Positions 44,781 to 57,250 of a stretch of DNA of 64,000 bases are shown here, one piece after another. The stretch is taken from NCBI RefSeq assembly GCF_030272615.1, contig NC_081408.1, positions 768,763,336 to 768,827,335 of the forward strand, read 5' to 3'. The notes under the pieces are model-generated. The model saw only the letters and a list, made by a program, of their open reading frames with translations. It was not told where the DNA came from and ran no database searches. The number at the start of each line of letters is the position of its first letter. Position 1 is the first letter of the stretch. The DNA is from Cryptomeria japonica (taxonomy: Eukaryota; Streptophyta; Pinopsida; Cupressales; Cupressaceae). The position numbers and the translations under genes are program-made.

Positions 44781-46340
44781 CACGTCCCTATTTTTAACAT
44801 TTTTTTGAGTTTGAAGTGTTTTTAGATCACAGATTGTCGATTTAGCGCATCTGTCTGCACAACAGCGCGTCCGCCTCACTCGTTCAGCATGAGCGATTCA
44901 AAATTTGAATTTTCTGGCGCCTTTTCTGTAGTTTTTGGTCAATCAGCGCGTCCAACTTCGAATCAGTGCATACATTTGGTAAAAAAAATTCAATTTTTTC
45001 ATTAAAACTGTCAAATAGTGCATGCACAGGCGAAACAGCGCCTGCGCTCGCACCAAAATGCGTGCACATAGTAAAAAAATTATAAAAAGTTGTAAAACAA
45101 TGCGTGCGCATGCACTTCAGTGCAAACACCTCTGAATCTGCGCGAGCGACTGCAAAACAGCGCGAGCGCCACTGGTTTAGCGCATGAAAAAAATGGTTTT
45201 CGTAAAACGGGCATAACGTTTTGTTCAGGTGTCGGATTTTGAAAATTCAAAATGTGTTGGAAAGGGGATTCAGAGATCTAAAATGGGTTGTCTTTATATT
45301 TTTCATATATAATTTTTAAAAATATTTTAACACGTGCAAAGTCAACCCTTTTTTATGAACTTTAGATTTCCATATTTTTAGCATATAAATCAGTTTTTAT
45401 CAAAAAAAAAATTTGAAACTATTTAGAAAATCATAAGGAAACTAATTTTTGAAATTTTTTTGGGGATAATCATCTTGTGTTTGCAGCTTCTTTTCTTTCG
45501 AATGCCCAAGATCTATCATCACAAAAACTACTAATCCATCATTCTTGCAGGTTGCCTTAGGAGATACAAGCAAACATTGTGTCCTTTTAATCATTTTCTT
45601 AGGAAACTAGATCTAATTAGGGGGAAAAATAATATTGTGTTTTCCTTGTCTTGAAGAGTTAAAGGGTGGGAGAGTATGCTCTTGCCTATCTAGGCAATCA
45701 GAAATCTAGACCCCTTTGGTCTTTTCTAAGTTTATTGCTTGTGTTACCCTTAGCAGGCCTGCCCTCCCAACTTTCTCTTTGAGAAGGTAAGAGGGGAATG
45801 ACCCAAGTGAGTACACCCGGACCTGGGGTTCCCAACTCACTATAATAAATAGGCCATTGACTATGAAAGGGTTAATGGTTGGGGCTATATGAGAGTTCAC
45901 TCTCACATTGGGTGCTTAGTAGGATCCTAGAGATCTCAATCACGCTTGCGTGACTACTAAGTTCTTGATGCTTCGTTGGGCTATAGGCCTCAATTGTGCT
46001 TGTGCAACTATGAAGGGTAGCTCCTAACGGGAAGCCATACTAAACACCTTGTGCATAGTGGCCAAAAACCTTCTAGTCATTAGTGTAGGAGGTCGGACCT
46101 CCGAAGCCGCCCATATTTTTACGGCCCTTAGTAGAGACACAAAGTTCGCCATGAGGATTTTTCATGGGAATTGATGCTTGACTGCCCCGGAGAAGTGAGT
46201 GTCGTTGAGGGGAGCCAGTGGGGTCAAGCATTAAAGTGTCTGCTCTGGGTAAGCGTAGCTAGGAAACCAATTGGGATCCATTGACTATTGTCTTTTCTTA
46301 CCATAGGATATGTTGTGAAGGAACATGAGTGTCTTTTGAG
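44781..46340 (+). other. Leader of gypsy element B with GCGC-word field
   Basis: Untranslated. 44830-45190 carries many words such as AGCGCATCTG, AGCGCGTCC, AGCGCCTGCGC and AGCGCGAGCGCC about every 20-40 bases. 45660-46310 is shared with the leader of element C, and 46225-46310 with that of A. Confidence 0.7.
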
Positions 46341-46865
46341 TCTAACTTCTTTTACCATTATGTTTTCTTTACTTGACATCTCTTGCCAAGTCCATCCCCC
46401 ACAACCAATCAATCATCCCTCTTTCCAAATTCCATATTGCCATCATCAAATCTTTAATCCATTTCTATCCATCCAAGAAATTCTCCAATCCCCAATCCAC
46501 TTTCATCCATTCAAACAATCATCCTTCCTCAACTAATATTCATTCTTCCTCTAATCCAATCAAATCTCCAAAAATCCAATCCAATCCAAATCCAATCCAA
46601 TCCAATCTAATTAAATCCAATCCATTCAATCAATCAACCAATCCAATCCAATCAAGTCCTAATCCAAGGACCAATCCAATCAAATCAATTCCAATCCAAT
46701 CAAACCAATTCCAATCCAAATCCAATCCAATCCAAATCTAATCAAATATAATCCATCATCAATCCAATCCAAGTCCCAATCCTCATCTTCATTTAACATC
46801 ATCTTCATAATCTCTCCCCTCCAAAACATATTCATCCAATTCTAATATAATCCTTCACTCTCAAC
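46341..46865 (+). repeat. ATCCA/CAATC low-complexity stretch
   Basis: Irregular repetition of AATCCAATCCAATC from about 46430 to 46790, almost free of G on this strand. The frames across it are composition-driven. Confidence 0.85.
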
Positions 46866-48727
46866 ATGACTACCCAAAATTTCAAAGCTTGGTATGAGAA
46901 GATGCTCATAGAAATTCATGAACCTGCCTACCAAGTTAATCCCATGATCACCCACTCGCCTATCATATCTTCATCCATCTCATCTCAACACATTACACCC
47001 AATCCCAATCTATACCATATCTCTTATCCTTCCTCTACCTTCAACAAGGGAAATCCATCTCATTCCCCATCCATATCTCTATCTTATTCCCCATCCATAT
47101 CTCCATATTATCCCTCATCCACATACTCCTCTAATCCAATAAGTATACCTCCATCTCCCCTCCCATCCATATCTCAATCCCCATCCTTTCACAATGCACT
47201 CATTACCTCTACTCCCCATCCAAATCCTTTACTCCATAGTCCTCCAATCATTAATCCTAATTCCCCAATCCATTATCCCAATCCTCCATCCAATCCCAGT
47301 TCTCCATCTAATCCTAATCCTCCAAAATCCATATTATCCACATCCTCCAAATCCATCATCCATAATCTTATCATCCAAGACATGATAGCAAAGGAGACAA
47401 AATCCTCACCTCAAAGCAAAGCGGGCAAGTCTCCTCAAGTCCTCCATCCACCCCAATCACCTCCACCTCAAAATAAATCCCAATCCCCCACATTTCATGA
47501 TACCCTATTTCCCCATCTACTCACATCAAAGCTTCCATACCTTCCTCAATCACACAATCCCCACAAATCCAAACATGTCAAAAGCTTGTTCCAAAGCATG
47601 CTAGCATAGAAACCTCTCCATCTCATGATGCATCTCCCTCCACTCCACCCAATGATCCCATCCCCTCCACTTCCTCTCATGATCATATGATTCCTCTATC
47701 ATCGCATGATCCTCTTCCATCTCATGATCCAATCACCCCTCCCACTCCATCTCATGACACCCTCCCTAGTCAAGATCAAAGTATCCCTTCATCTCCATGT
47801 CATGATCCCAATCCATCTAAAGATCCTAATAGTCCTTCCACATCTCATCCCCCTCAAAAAGGACTCGCATCTTGTTTCCGAAATAATGAGCGTCCTCAAG
47901 ATAATGCTCAAGATGTTGGTACATCCTTTATTCCTCCCAAATCCAAATTTCCCTCATACAAATCAAAATCCCATTATCCCTCATCTTTCGTATCCATTTT
48001 GGGACCCTATGTTCCAAAGCTAAATCCTTCATTCCTTCCATCCATTTTGGGTCCCTATGTTCTGATGCTCAATCCTCCATCCTTTCCATCCATATTGGGT
48101 CCTTACATCCCTCCATCCACCACTCCATCACCTCAAATGATCCCTAAGCAAGATCAACAAAGGCACGCATCCTTGGATGCATCCCAACACTCTCTTTCCA
48201 CCATCCCATCCATAAAATCCATCAATCCTTCATCCTCATGCACTCATCCCATTGCTATTAGAAGCAATTTAGATGCCCAATTTAAAAAGCATAAAGCTCA
48301 AAATCCACAAAAATCAAAGGATCAACATGTCCTCTCAAAACGACATGCTCAAAAGAAAAATGTGATCCAAAAGAAAGAAAAATCAAAAAGGCCGCAAAGG
48401 CCCCAAAAGAAAAAATCAAAAACTATGTGGATTCCCAAAGAAGCAATGCATCCTAAAGTAAAATCAAAATTGGCATCCAAACTTGTTAATCCAAAAGCTC
48501 CATACATTCATAAGTCCTCCAATACATTCATAAGTCCTCCAATCCTCCATCTAACACTCCTCCATCTTCAAAATCCATTTTGGGTCCTTATGTCCCAAAA
48601 TCCACCATCCCAACTCCTTCGTCCATTTTGGGTCCTCATTTACCAAAATCCACACTTTATCCCCCATCTAATTCAAAACACTCTCCTCCACTACTCCACC
48701 ACCCTTCAAGGTGTGTGCCAATGTTGA
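46866..48727 (+). pseudogene. Proline/serine-rich ORF pair in element B, probable gag relic
   Basis: Two open stretches in the gag position. The first (46866-47609, 247 residues) begins MTTQNFKAWYEKMLIEIHEP and becomes almost pure P/S/N/H/I. The second (47687-48727, 346 residues) contains CFRNNERPQDNAQDVG, a repeated SILGPYVP-type motif, and a basic segment (QKKEKSKRPQRPQKKKSKTM followed by WIPKEAMHPK). No capsid Trp motif, zinc knuckle, protease or RT is visible, and the composition follows the G-poor DNA. It may be a degenerate or highly derived Gag, or an extra ORF of a non-autonomous element. I cannot assign a function. Confidence 0.4.
47988..48645 (+). repeat. Minisatellite with CCATTTTGGGTCC(C/T)TATG core
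   Basis: At least five copies of a unit of 47-49 bp, starting near 47993, 48040, 48088 and again near 48574 and 48622, separated by other coding-like sequence. In the frame of the ORF they give SILGPYVP-like peptides. Confidence 0.75.
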
Positions 48728-50686
48728 TCTTCCACAAATTTTTCAAAACCCCATCCATTATCCACCATTCATTTTTCACAATCCCATTACATTAGTCCAA
48801 TCCTTTCCAAATCCTTATCTTACATCCTCTATCCATTTCATCTCCCCAATTATTGTTACTAACATCTATGAGCATCCCTCTATAGAACTAGATGCTTGAG
48901 TCCTCCCTTCCTCCTTCACGCATCCACTATCTTCCATATCCACCCGTCCTCATCCTTATCCATCCAAACTATTCCAAAAACTTCAAAAAATCAAAAAATC
49001 AAGAAAAATTCAAAAAACAAAAAAAATTAAATCGGAAAAAAGTAAAGAAAAATCATTTCATCCAAAGGTGAAAACCACTTCTTGTGGCGCCTTGGGTAAT
49101 TACCATGATGTAAACTTGGCAAACAAGTGTCATGTGTAATCCCCTCATCCCCTTGCACTCTATACTTGGGGGCAAGCTTCATCCATGCAATCCTCCCATC
49201 CATCTACACCTATCTTTGATCTTGACTATCCTATCCATATCCTCCATCTCATATCCCTCATCCTATCAATATAAATCATCCATCCCTATCTTTCATCTTG
49301 ATCATATAAGAGGCAAAACAATGTATATGCATGCATGCTTTGGAGCATACAAGCCTTAAATCCTCTACCATCCATATCCATTACACATTATCCTCCCACC
49401 TCATACATCTTTACCCACCATCCTTGCATCCTTAATTCCACTACCTCTAGTGTGGGGCATTGCACTCCTTTGCAGCATAGTCCTTGGGTCTCCATCACCC
49501 TACCCTCTAGTTCTCCATATCCTATACATATCCATCTCCTATCCAAACAAATCCCTCATCCATCTATCCTCTTACCAATCCTTGGTTCTCCCTTGTCATT
49601 GGTTCCATTCAATCAAATCCTATCCACCAATCCACCCCATCCAATCCAATTTCTAATCCAATCCTATCTTATCCAATCATATTCTCCATCTCTTCCAATT
49701 CAATCATTAATCCCATCCCTAATCCAATCATATTTAATTATCCATCCCCCTCTTTCATCCTATCTAATCATTTAATCCTATCCAATCCATCAAATTGAGT
49801 TTTCCCCATCTACCTGAGCTTGCACTGACTTGTGCCTAATCCAAGCACCCATCCATATTTTGCTATTCAAATCCAAGCAACAATCCTCTCATCTGCAGAT
49901 CTTGCACATCCAACTTTTCTTTTGCCATCCATCAATCAATCCATCACCCTGCCCATCGGGATACATCCTTCCCTAGTCCGACAGATTATCCAAATCGATG
50001 TCCTACTCTATGCAAGAGATGTAAGTTGGTCATGTGCATATTGTTTGCATGCTTGAGCTTTTCGCTTTGTTTTCATCTTGTGTCCCAAGACTATACTTGT
50101 TCAGGACTGCCTTGATCATCCTATATCTTGGTATGTCCTAGCTCATGTATAATGAGGCATAGTTTTCATGGCATGATGTGTTTGAAGTTCTTCCCCGTAC
50201 GAGCCGACAACCTTGCATTAGTGTTTATCAACACTTGCATGATTATGTGCAAAGCATTCCTGTTTGACTGAGCGTCAGTCCACGCCTTGGATCTTCATAT
50301 CATCCTAGTTCTTATAATCAGTGGTGTAGACTATCCATGGCAATATCAAATCTAGGTTTGCTCTCTATACTTTCTCAACAAGAAATCCAATCCATTTATC
50401 ATTTCTATGTCTCATTTCATTCACAACAATCCAACTCATCCTACTTCCCTCTTTCATTACCTTCATCCTTTCATCACTTATTCTTCCAATTCCTTTTCGA
50501 GAGCACACCCGTGTTCTTTGAACCCGCATGTCCTCTCGAGGGGGCATACCACTGCTCCCTCGGCATCCTTCCTCCTCATCATTCTTCCTCATCTTATAAC
50601 CGGGGCATCATGCTACTAGTCCTTATCCTTTTCTTCCACTATGTTTTATTCTTCTTTGATATAACATCATTTCACGACGCTATATC
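48728..50686 (+). other. 3' region of element B without recognised gene
   Basis: No pol domains. Still C/T/A-rich to about 49800. The block 50080-50350 is shared with element G (39720-40090). The region ends in a polypurine tract. Confidence 0.65.
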
Positions 50687-50700
50687 AAGGAGGGGCAAAA
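50687..50700 (+). other. Polypurine tract of element B
   Basis: AAGGAGGGGCAAAA directly before the 3' LTR. Confidence 0.8.
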
Positions 50701-51661
50701 TGTAGACACCTAAAATTAATATTTAATTAATTTAAGCCTATCAACATAATTAATTGACTTTAATTGTGTTATCCTTATTCCTCTTAGAATCAATTAAATC
50801 TAATTTAATTAATCATGTCACTATTGTCCAATAATTAATTTATCAAATAAATTAATTATTCCCCTATTCCTCTAAACCCACTCAGTTAATTAATTTTAAT
50901 TAATTAATCTAGTCATGTGATTCCTACAAATCACTTTTCCTAATCCCACTCAACCTAATTAATCCTTCTTAAATCTCTCATAATCATGCTTATCATTATT
51001 CTCCTATTTTTAATTCCCATTCATGTCACATCAACATTGAGTCTCTCAAAGAAATTCAAATTTCTTTGAATCCCTCAATGCATCCTTATTTTGGAATTTT
51101 TAATTCCTCAAGTTTGAAATTCAAATTTCTCCCCCCTTTTTCTAAAGGAATTTTATATTCCTGTTTATTTTCCCAAGGCACCCTTGATCCATGCCTTCTA
51201 TCTAAAATCAATCTCAACCCTTCATAATCAAATCAAGCTTGGCCCTCTATTGGCCTTCTCCAATCTATACTTTGGAGCCTATTTTCCTCACAAATCATAA
51301 ATATCCACTTCTCATGCATTGTCATGTGCCTATTTCTTCTCTCATCCTCTTCACAATCCTCTATGAAATCCATGCATCCTTAATCTTCTAATCCAAATTA
51401 AATCCATCAATGTATCTTGTTGAGCACAAAGGAGAGCATTCCACATCCAAATCAATCAAAGGAGCACATCAAGTGGAGCATCATCAAGGGGCGCCTTCAC
51501 TTCATCAAGCTCAATCTGAGGGAGAGGTAAAGATAGCAAGGTATAAGCATTATCTTCATGTTTTTATGTGGTTTTATGCATGTTTCATGTTTTAATCTCT
51601 TTTAGTGTTTTGTTTCTACACTAACCACTTGAATCCACCTTGCTGGTTTTTCCCCTCTTCA
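50701..51661 (+). mobile_element. 3' LTR of gypsy element B
   Basis: Begins TGTAGACACCTAAAATTAAT and ends CCCCTCTTCA, 961 bp. Nearly identical to LTR A (5363-6260, inverted), including the long 'tttaattcctcaagtttgaaattc'-type stretch. The TATA position reads TATACTT, where LTR A has TATAAAT. The 20-bp-word array begins at the next base. Confidence 0.88.
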
Positions 51662-52258
51662 CCCCATTTGACCCCTTAGGACTCCATTTGGTGTCGTTAG
51701 GGGTTGTATGGTGTCCTAAGAGGTCATATAGTGTTCTATGACCCCTTAGGACACCATTTGGTGACATTATGGGTCGTATGATGTGCTAAGGAGTCATATG
51801 GTGTCCTATGACCCCTTAGGACTCCATATGACCTCTTATGTGTCGTTATGGGTCATATGGTGTCCTAAAGAGTCATATGGTGTCCTATGAACCCTTAGGA
51901 CACATGCATGGATCCCTAGGATACCATATGACCCCTAAGAATACCATATGACATGAAAAATCACAAAAAGTTGTCCACCAAGTTCAAGTTCTCCTATGAC
52001 CCCTTAGGACCATTTCATCCCTTGAGACTCCATATGGTGTCCTAAGAGGTCATATAGTGTTCTATAACCCCTTAGGACACCATTTGGTGTCACTATGGGT
52101 CGTATGATGTGCTAAGGGGTCATATGGTATCCTATGACCCCTTAGGACTCTATATGACCTCTTATGCGTCGTTATGGGTCATATGGTGTCCTATGACCCC
52201 TTAGGACACATGCATGGATCCCTAGGATACCATATGACCCCTAAGAATACTGTATGAC
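51662..52258. repeat. 20-bp-word array 2
   Basis: Words such as GACCCCTTAGGACACCAT and GGTCATATGGTGTCCTA in both orientations. A longer block is duplicated: 51662-51950 and 52020-52258 share order and phase (GTTCTATGACCCCTTAGGAC, TTATGxGTCGTTATGGGTCA, ACACATGCATGGATCCCTAG). Confidence 0.9.
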
Positions 52259-52930
52259 CCTAGAGAGGGAGAGAGGGGGAGGAGAGGGAGGGAATGGGAG
52301 AGAGATACACCTAAGAGAGGAGGAGAGTGAGATATAGAGATAGAGACTGAGAGGGAGAGACAAGAGATAAATGAGAGAGAGACAGATAGATAGACAGACA
52401 GAGAGATAGAGAGAGAGAGAGAGAGAGACAGATAGACAGACAGAGACAGAGAGAGACAGAGACAGAGACAGAGAGACAGAGAGAGGGGGGGAGATAGAGA
52501 TAGGGAGTGGGGGAGATATAGAGAGATCTAAGAGGTGGATAGAGGGATTGGGAGAGAAAGAGAGACCTAAGAGGTGGAGGGAGGGAAGGTGAAAGAGAGA
52601 GAAAGAGAGGGTGAGAGATAGAGAGAGTCTGGGTGAGAGGGAGGAAGGGATGGAAGGAGAGTACAAGAGACTAGAGAGAGAGAGGTTCAAAGAGAGGGAG
52701 GGAGTGAGAAAGAGAGGTAATGAGAAAGGGAGAGAGGGAGAGGGAGGAGAGAGGGAGAGAAAGAGAGAGAGATACACCTAAGAGAAGGAGAGTGAGATAT
52801 AGAGAAAGAGGATGAGAGGGAGAGACTTCAGAGAGAGAGAGAGAGAGAGACTTAAGTGAAAAATATAAATGGAGGGGGGAGGTAGGGAGAGAGTGGGAAA
52901 GCGATACACTTGACAAAGGAGGAGAGAGAG

Positions 52931-53008
<78 letters not shown>

Positions 53009-53390
53009 GTTGATAGCTAGAGACTTGATAGAGAGAAGGAGAGAGACTTGAGAGAAAGAGAAATGGAGCAAGAGGGGGAGAGAGAAAGAGAGTTAGAGGG
53101 AAAGAAATACTTGACAAAGGAATATAAAGGGAGGGGGGGGGGGGAGAGGGATAGAATGAGAGAGAGACACTAAAGAGAGGGGGAGAGAGTGAGAGATAGA
53201 GATATTTGAGAGAGGGAGAGAAAGCGAGGGATAGATGAAAGAGAGAAAGAGGGTGACGAAGATGAGAAAGAGAGGGAGAGATACCCGAGAGAGGGAAGAA
53301 AGTAGAGAGGGAGATGTGTAAGAGACAAAAAGGTAGGGGTTAAGGAAGAGAGAGGGGGAATGTAGGGAAGAGACTAGAGAGATAATGCTA
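52259..53390. repeat. 1.1-kb GA-rich purine tract with (GT)n
   Basis: Almost pure purine on the plus strand (GAGAGAG, GGGAGA, AGACAGA). A (GT)n microsatellite of about 28 units lies at 52934-52990 and a G-run at about 53132-53144. Open frames on either strand are artefacts of composition. Confidence 0.95.
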
Positions 53391-53584
53391 ATATAAGCAT
53401 GTTGATTACTGAAATTTGACTAAGTCTAAAATTTATAAGAATATTAAAAAAACTAGAATTTGCATTATAACTGTTAGAGATCTGGAACCACTCTCACTTA
53501 TACTTAAATGTTATATTTTATTTATATATCCTACCAAAAAACCTAATGGAATGCTAAATGAATTGCATTTTATTGACAGACAAA

Positions 53585-53715
53585 CGCGTACATGGTTTAA
53601 AAACTAAAACCACATACGGGGTTTTTAGTTTCTAAACCGCGTATGTGGTTTTAGTTTTTAAACCACGTATAGGGTTCTTAGTTTCTAAACCGCATATGCA
53701 GTTTTTTTGGTGTGT
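53585..53715. repeat. Short tandem with a 24-bp perfect inverted repeat
   Basis: Arms at 53594-53617 and 53641-53664 are exact reverse complements (24 bp; the left arm starts GGTTTAAAAACTAAAACCAC), with a 23-base loop. The area is also a tandem of about 32-bp units with 'tttagtttctaaaccgcgtat' cores. Confidence 0.85.
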
Positions 53716-53999
53716 CCACTTTTCTGACCACCATCTTTGTGCACTTACCCTAATATAAAAGATTAGTTATAGCACTTTATTTTTTATTAAAATTGTTACA
53801 AATATCAAGACAAATATCTTTATTCTACTAGAAAACATTGAGTGTTTATAATCATAAATTAATATTTTAATGCATTTAAAGATCAATGAAATTATTGTGA
53901 AAGGAAGGAATTTCTAATTAATGTATAGAAATGCACTATACTTTATAAATATTTTAAGTAAATAATTAAATATTAAATATTTAAACAAATTGTGTTGTT
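53716..53999. other. AT-rich spacer with the shared 25-mer
   Basis: No gene. 53726-53750 is identical to 15748-15772. Confidence 0.7.
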
Positions 54000-55180
54000 T
54001 CGGAAATGGACAAGACTCATTGGTTTGGACTCCTAAAATAGGGCAATATAATGCCAACGATGGCTATTATCTCTTAGCCAATCAAACAAAGGATAATAGC
54101 TTAGGAATCCCTCAAAAACTCTTTTGGAGTGGCAAACTAATTCCAAAAGTTGGGTTATTTGCTTAATTAGCAATAAAAAAGAAAATTTTAAAAGTGAAAA
54201 GATTTAAGAAGATGGGTTTTGAGGATACTTCTAGGTGTGTTATGTGTAAGGCACATGAGAAAACTGACGATCATCTACTTCTTAATTGCCCTTTCTTAGC
54301 CAAATGTTGGAGATGGTTGTGCACCAAACTGGGATGGATTTCGGCACTTCCCAATGATATAGTTACCCTCTTTCAAGGTTGGTCAATCAGACCAAAAGAT
54401 GGCCTTCTCAGTTCTCTCTAGGAAGTCAGGCCCTCTAGTCTCATCTAGGAAATATGGAAGGAACAAAATAGAAGAATTTTTGACAATAAAAAAAGAAAAC
54501 TAGAATCAATCCTCATATCCATAGAGATGTCTATTGTGGAAAACATAAATTGCAAACTAGCACTGAATTTAATTCCTAAAAAAGAATTTACAGATTGGGA
54601 TGCCAGTTCATCATAGATGGAATGGGATCAAGGTTCCCCCTTACATAGGAAGCAAAGATGAGAAAATAAATTTAGTGTTTTGGTCTCCTCCCAAGAGAGG
54701 CTGGGTAAAGCTAAACTTTGATGAAGCATCGAAAGGCAACCCGAGTCCATCTGGTGTGGGTTGTATTGTCAGGGACCATGAAGGAATCATAAAGGGTAAA
54801 ATATCTCTTCCCATCCCTCCTGACACCAACAACATAGTTGAATTCAATGCACTCCTAACTGGCCTTGCTGAATGCTCAAAGAAAGGAATTAAGCTCCTTG
54901 AAATTGAAGGGGATTTTGCTATTGCCATAAACACCTTAAGAACAACTAAATTTCCCAATTGGAGACTGCAAACCCTATTGGAGAAAATTTTATTTTTCTT
55001 GGGCAAGTTAGAGAACTTTTCATGCAAACATGTTTATGGGGAATCCAATTCAGAAGCGGATCTCTTATCAAAATCAGCAGTAGAGGGTCACGAATTGGTT
55101 TCATGGGAGGAAGATCTCGGTATTTCTCAATGATATAGGCCATCGACTTGCCAAAGTGTTCTCACAGGGCCAAATTCTTT
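54000..55180 (+). pseudogene. L1-type LINE 3' fragment: zinc region and RNase H
   Basis: Plus-strand remnant of plant L1-type non-LTR retrotransposon ORF2. At 54020-54340 the zf-RVT region reads LFWSGKLIPKVGLFA (then a stop) and RCVMCKAHEKTDDHLLLNCP, followed by FLAKCWRWLC. After EIWKEQNRRIFDNKKRK and a frame change near 54600, RNase H spans 54600-55133: WVKLNFDEASKGNPSPSGVG, NIVEFNALLTGLAECSKKGI, LLEIEGDFAIAI and SNSEADLLSKSA. The four catalytic acids (D, E, D, D) are all present. The RT proper is missing, consistent with 5' truncation. No clear poly(A) or target duplication was identified. Confidence 0.85.
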
Positions 55181-55834
55181 ATGACAATGGTTTATAAATT
55201 TGTTCTCTCAGGACCATCGATCTTATGATTATGGTGGGAGTAAATTTTTAGAATTGACAGTGATTCAGTCTGAGTGATTTGCCAGATTGTCTTTTTACAA
55301 AACTATCATTTGTCCTACCAATTATTATTCTTCATGAAATTCAAATTCTCAACGGTTACCTTGGGATATTTTTTTCTAAAAGATCTATTGTCAATATCGA
55401 ATTGCCTACAAGGGTGGCTCCCAAGGTTAAGATGCATTTATTGATTCTTTGGAAGAGGTACTCCTTGCCAAATAATATAGTTGATTCGCAAGGATTGTGC
55501 CGCCTTCTTCCTACAAGATCATTAGGCAAGGTTCTTTTTCCTTTTCTAAAAAGGAGTCAGATAAATTAGTTTGGTAGATCTACGCACTCTTTTGACAAGG
55601 CGGGGCAACTTCTAACTTTGGTAGCTCTCACTCTAGTTTTTCTCTCAACCAAGTTTGCTAGTGTGCATTTATAATCTTGGTTTAGGTGGTTGAAATCTTG
55701 AGCTCAAGATTTCATGAGATCTGAGAGTGTTTTTTGAAACCCAAACTCATCAACGACTCCTTTATTCAAGGCTACTTCACATCCCACTTGCTTTGAAAGG
55801 TGAATTGAGGGGGAGAGTGAGTTAATTCTCTTCT
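55181..55834. other. Interval after the LINE fragment
   Basis: Possible LINE 3' UTR. A 96-codon frame at 55279-55569 is unrecognised. No other structure seen. Confidence 0.4.
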
Positions 55835-57250
55835 TGCAACAAATGGACCACTAAGAGGGGGGTGAATCAGTGCTAGTCAAAAACTTGAACTATCTAGATG
55901 ATTAAAATAGTAACAATCAAGATTATGAACCTATGAGAAGAGATATTCAAGCACATTAACACACACACACACACAAATAATGCAAGCCCATAACACAAGA
56001 TGTACGAGGAATACCCACGGTGGAGAAAAACCTCGGTGAGAATGTTGCTGGAGTCTACTATTCCAATCCAGTCTCACAATGATAAACTGATTGCAATGTT
56101 TAGGGCACCAACCCTTGTAGTTTATGGGCACCAACCCAAAGGATTACCAATCCATAGCTTTATAGACACTAACCCAAAGGAGAACCTACCCCTGCTTTGA
56201 GCACCCACTCAGAGATTTACAATGAATTAATAAATCAATCGATACAATGAAAAGCCTTGTTACAAATAATTTTTGTAACACCTTACTATTTTGTTGTTAG
56301 CTCACTGTGTTATCTGCACTTGAGATTGTGTGACTCTTCTCTATTCTCAATCTCTATCCTCTGCACTCTGTCTTCTGTTATCGGCCCCTTCTGCCAACCT
56401 TTCGTTCTTTGTTCTTCTCTACACACTTCTCTATGGTTGCAGCTCAGTCGATACTCTTTCTCTACCTCTCACAGTGTATATAACCCATTGTGTTATTTGC
56501 CTCGACTCTGCACTCTAGTTGCTAGTCTCTGCCCTTCGCGACTACACTCTACTCTCTACTCTTTATTTCAACTCCCACTTATCTCCTCTTCACTTTCTAA
56601 TCATTTTGCATACAGTCTCATCTGCAGTGTTATACTAGCATCGTGTTATGCACACCTACGTAAAACAACCTTCTACACCCTCTTCTATTATCTATGTTTC
56701 ATAACCTATGTCTTTGCAGAGCTTCTTCTTCTACACTCACTCTTTCTCTCCTCTACAACTTCTTCTATTCACCCACTAGCTACAGTTAGTGGTAATCTAC
56801 GTATAACTGAGATTTTTCCCTCCAAAAAAAAAAGAAAACAAAATCTTCTCGAGTTGTTGCATGATCTGCTTTGTCTCATCTTTCCAGTCTTGTAGCCATC
56901 CACATTTAATGGTGCCTTTTCTTCATCTTTTAGTAACCTCTACAATCTTTTGACTACCTTCTATCTTGGGCATACACAGACCTTCTGGCCAACAAGAATT
57001 TCAAAATAATTTTCTTGAGCTTCCAAGAAATATGCCACACAATCCGATATGCCTGCCATCTTAGCAACCTCAACTATCATTGTCAGATCTCCTCAATCAT
57101 CTCTTCATTTGATCATCACTGTATGCATGGTATTTTCCCTCCAAAACATAATTTAAAAATAATTCTTCTCGATCTCCTAAGAAATCATATCTTCCTGGTG
57201 ATTGGATACTCTGTACTCATCTCTCATATAGATAGCAACCCATATTAAAT
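55835..57250 (-). mobile_element. Copia LTR remnant (minus strand)
   Basis: On the minus strand the end near 55840-55880 reads ACTGATTCACCCCCCTCTTAG, as in the LTR end of the copia element at 6466. Further in are CACCGAGGTTTTTCTCCACC and GTGGGTATTCCTCGTACAT (about 56000-56030), matching the 'gtgggtattcatccccaccgtgg' region. CGTGTTATGCACACC near 56645 links it to the repeats at 60.3-60.8 kb. Boundaries are approximate and no domains are present. Confidence 0.55.

Noticed and set aside
49335-49775. 146-codon frame
   Set aside because: Translation of the G-poor ATCC-rich strand; low complexity.
52241-53117. Open frames of up to 178 codons on the minus strand
   Set aside because: Serine/leucine-rich translations of the purine tract and of (GT)n; no protein signal.
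56257-56895. 212-codon plus-strand frame with many Leu/Ser/Cys residues
   Set aside because: Lies antisense in copia LTR-like sequence of CT-rich composition; no domain and no homologous motif recognised.
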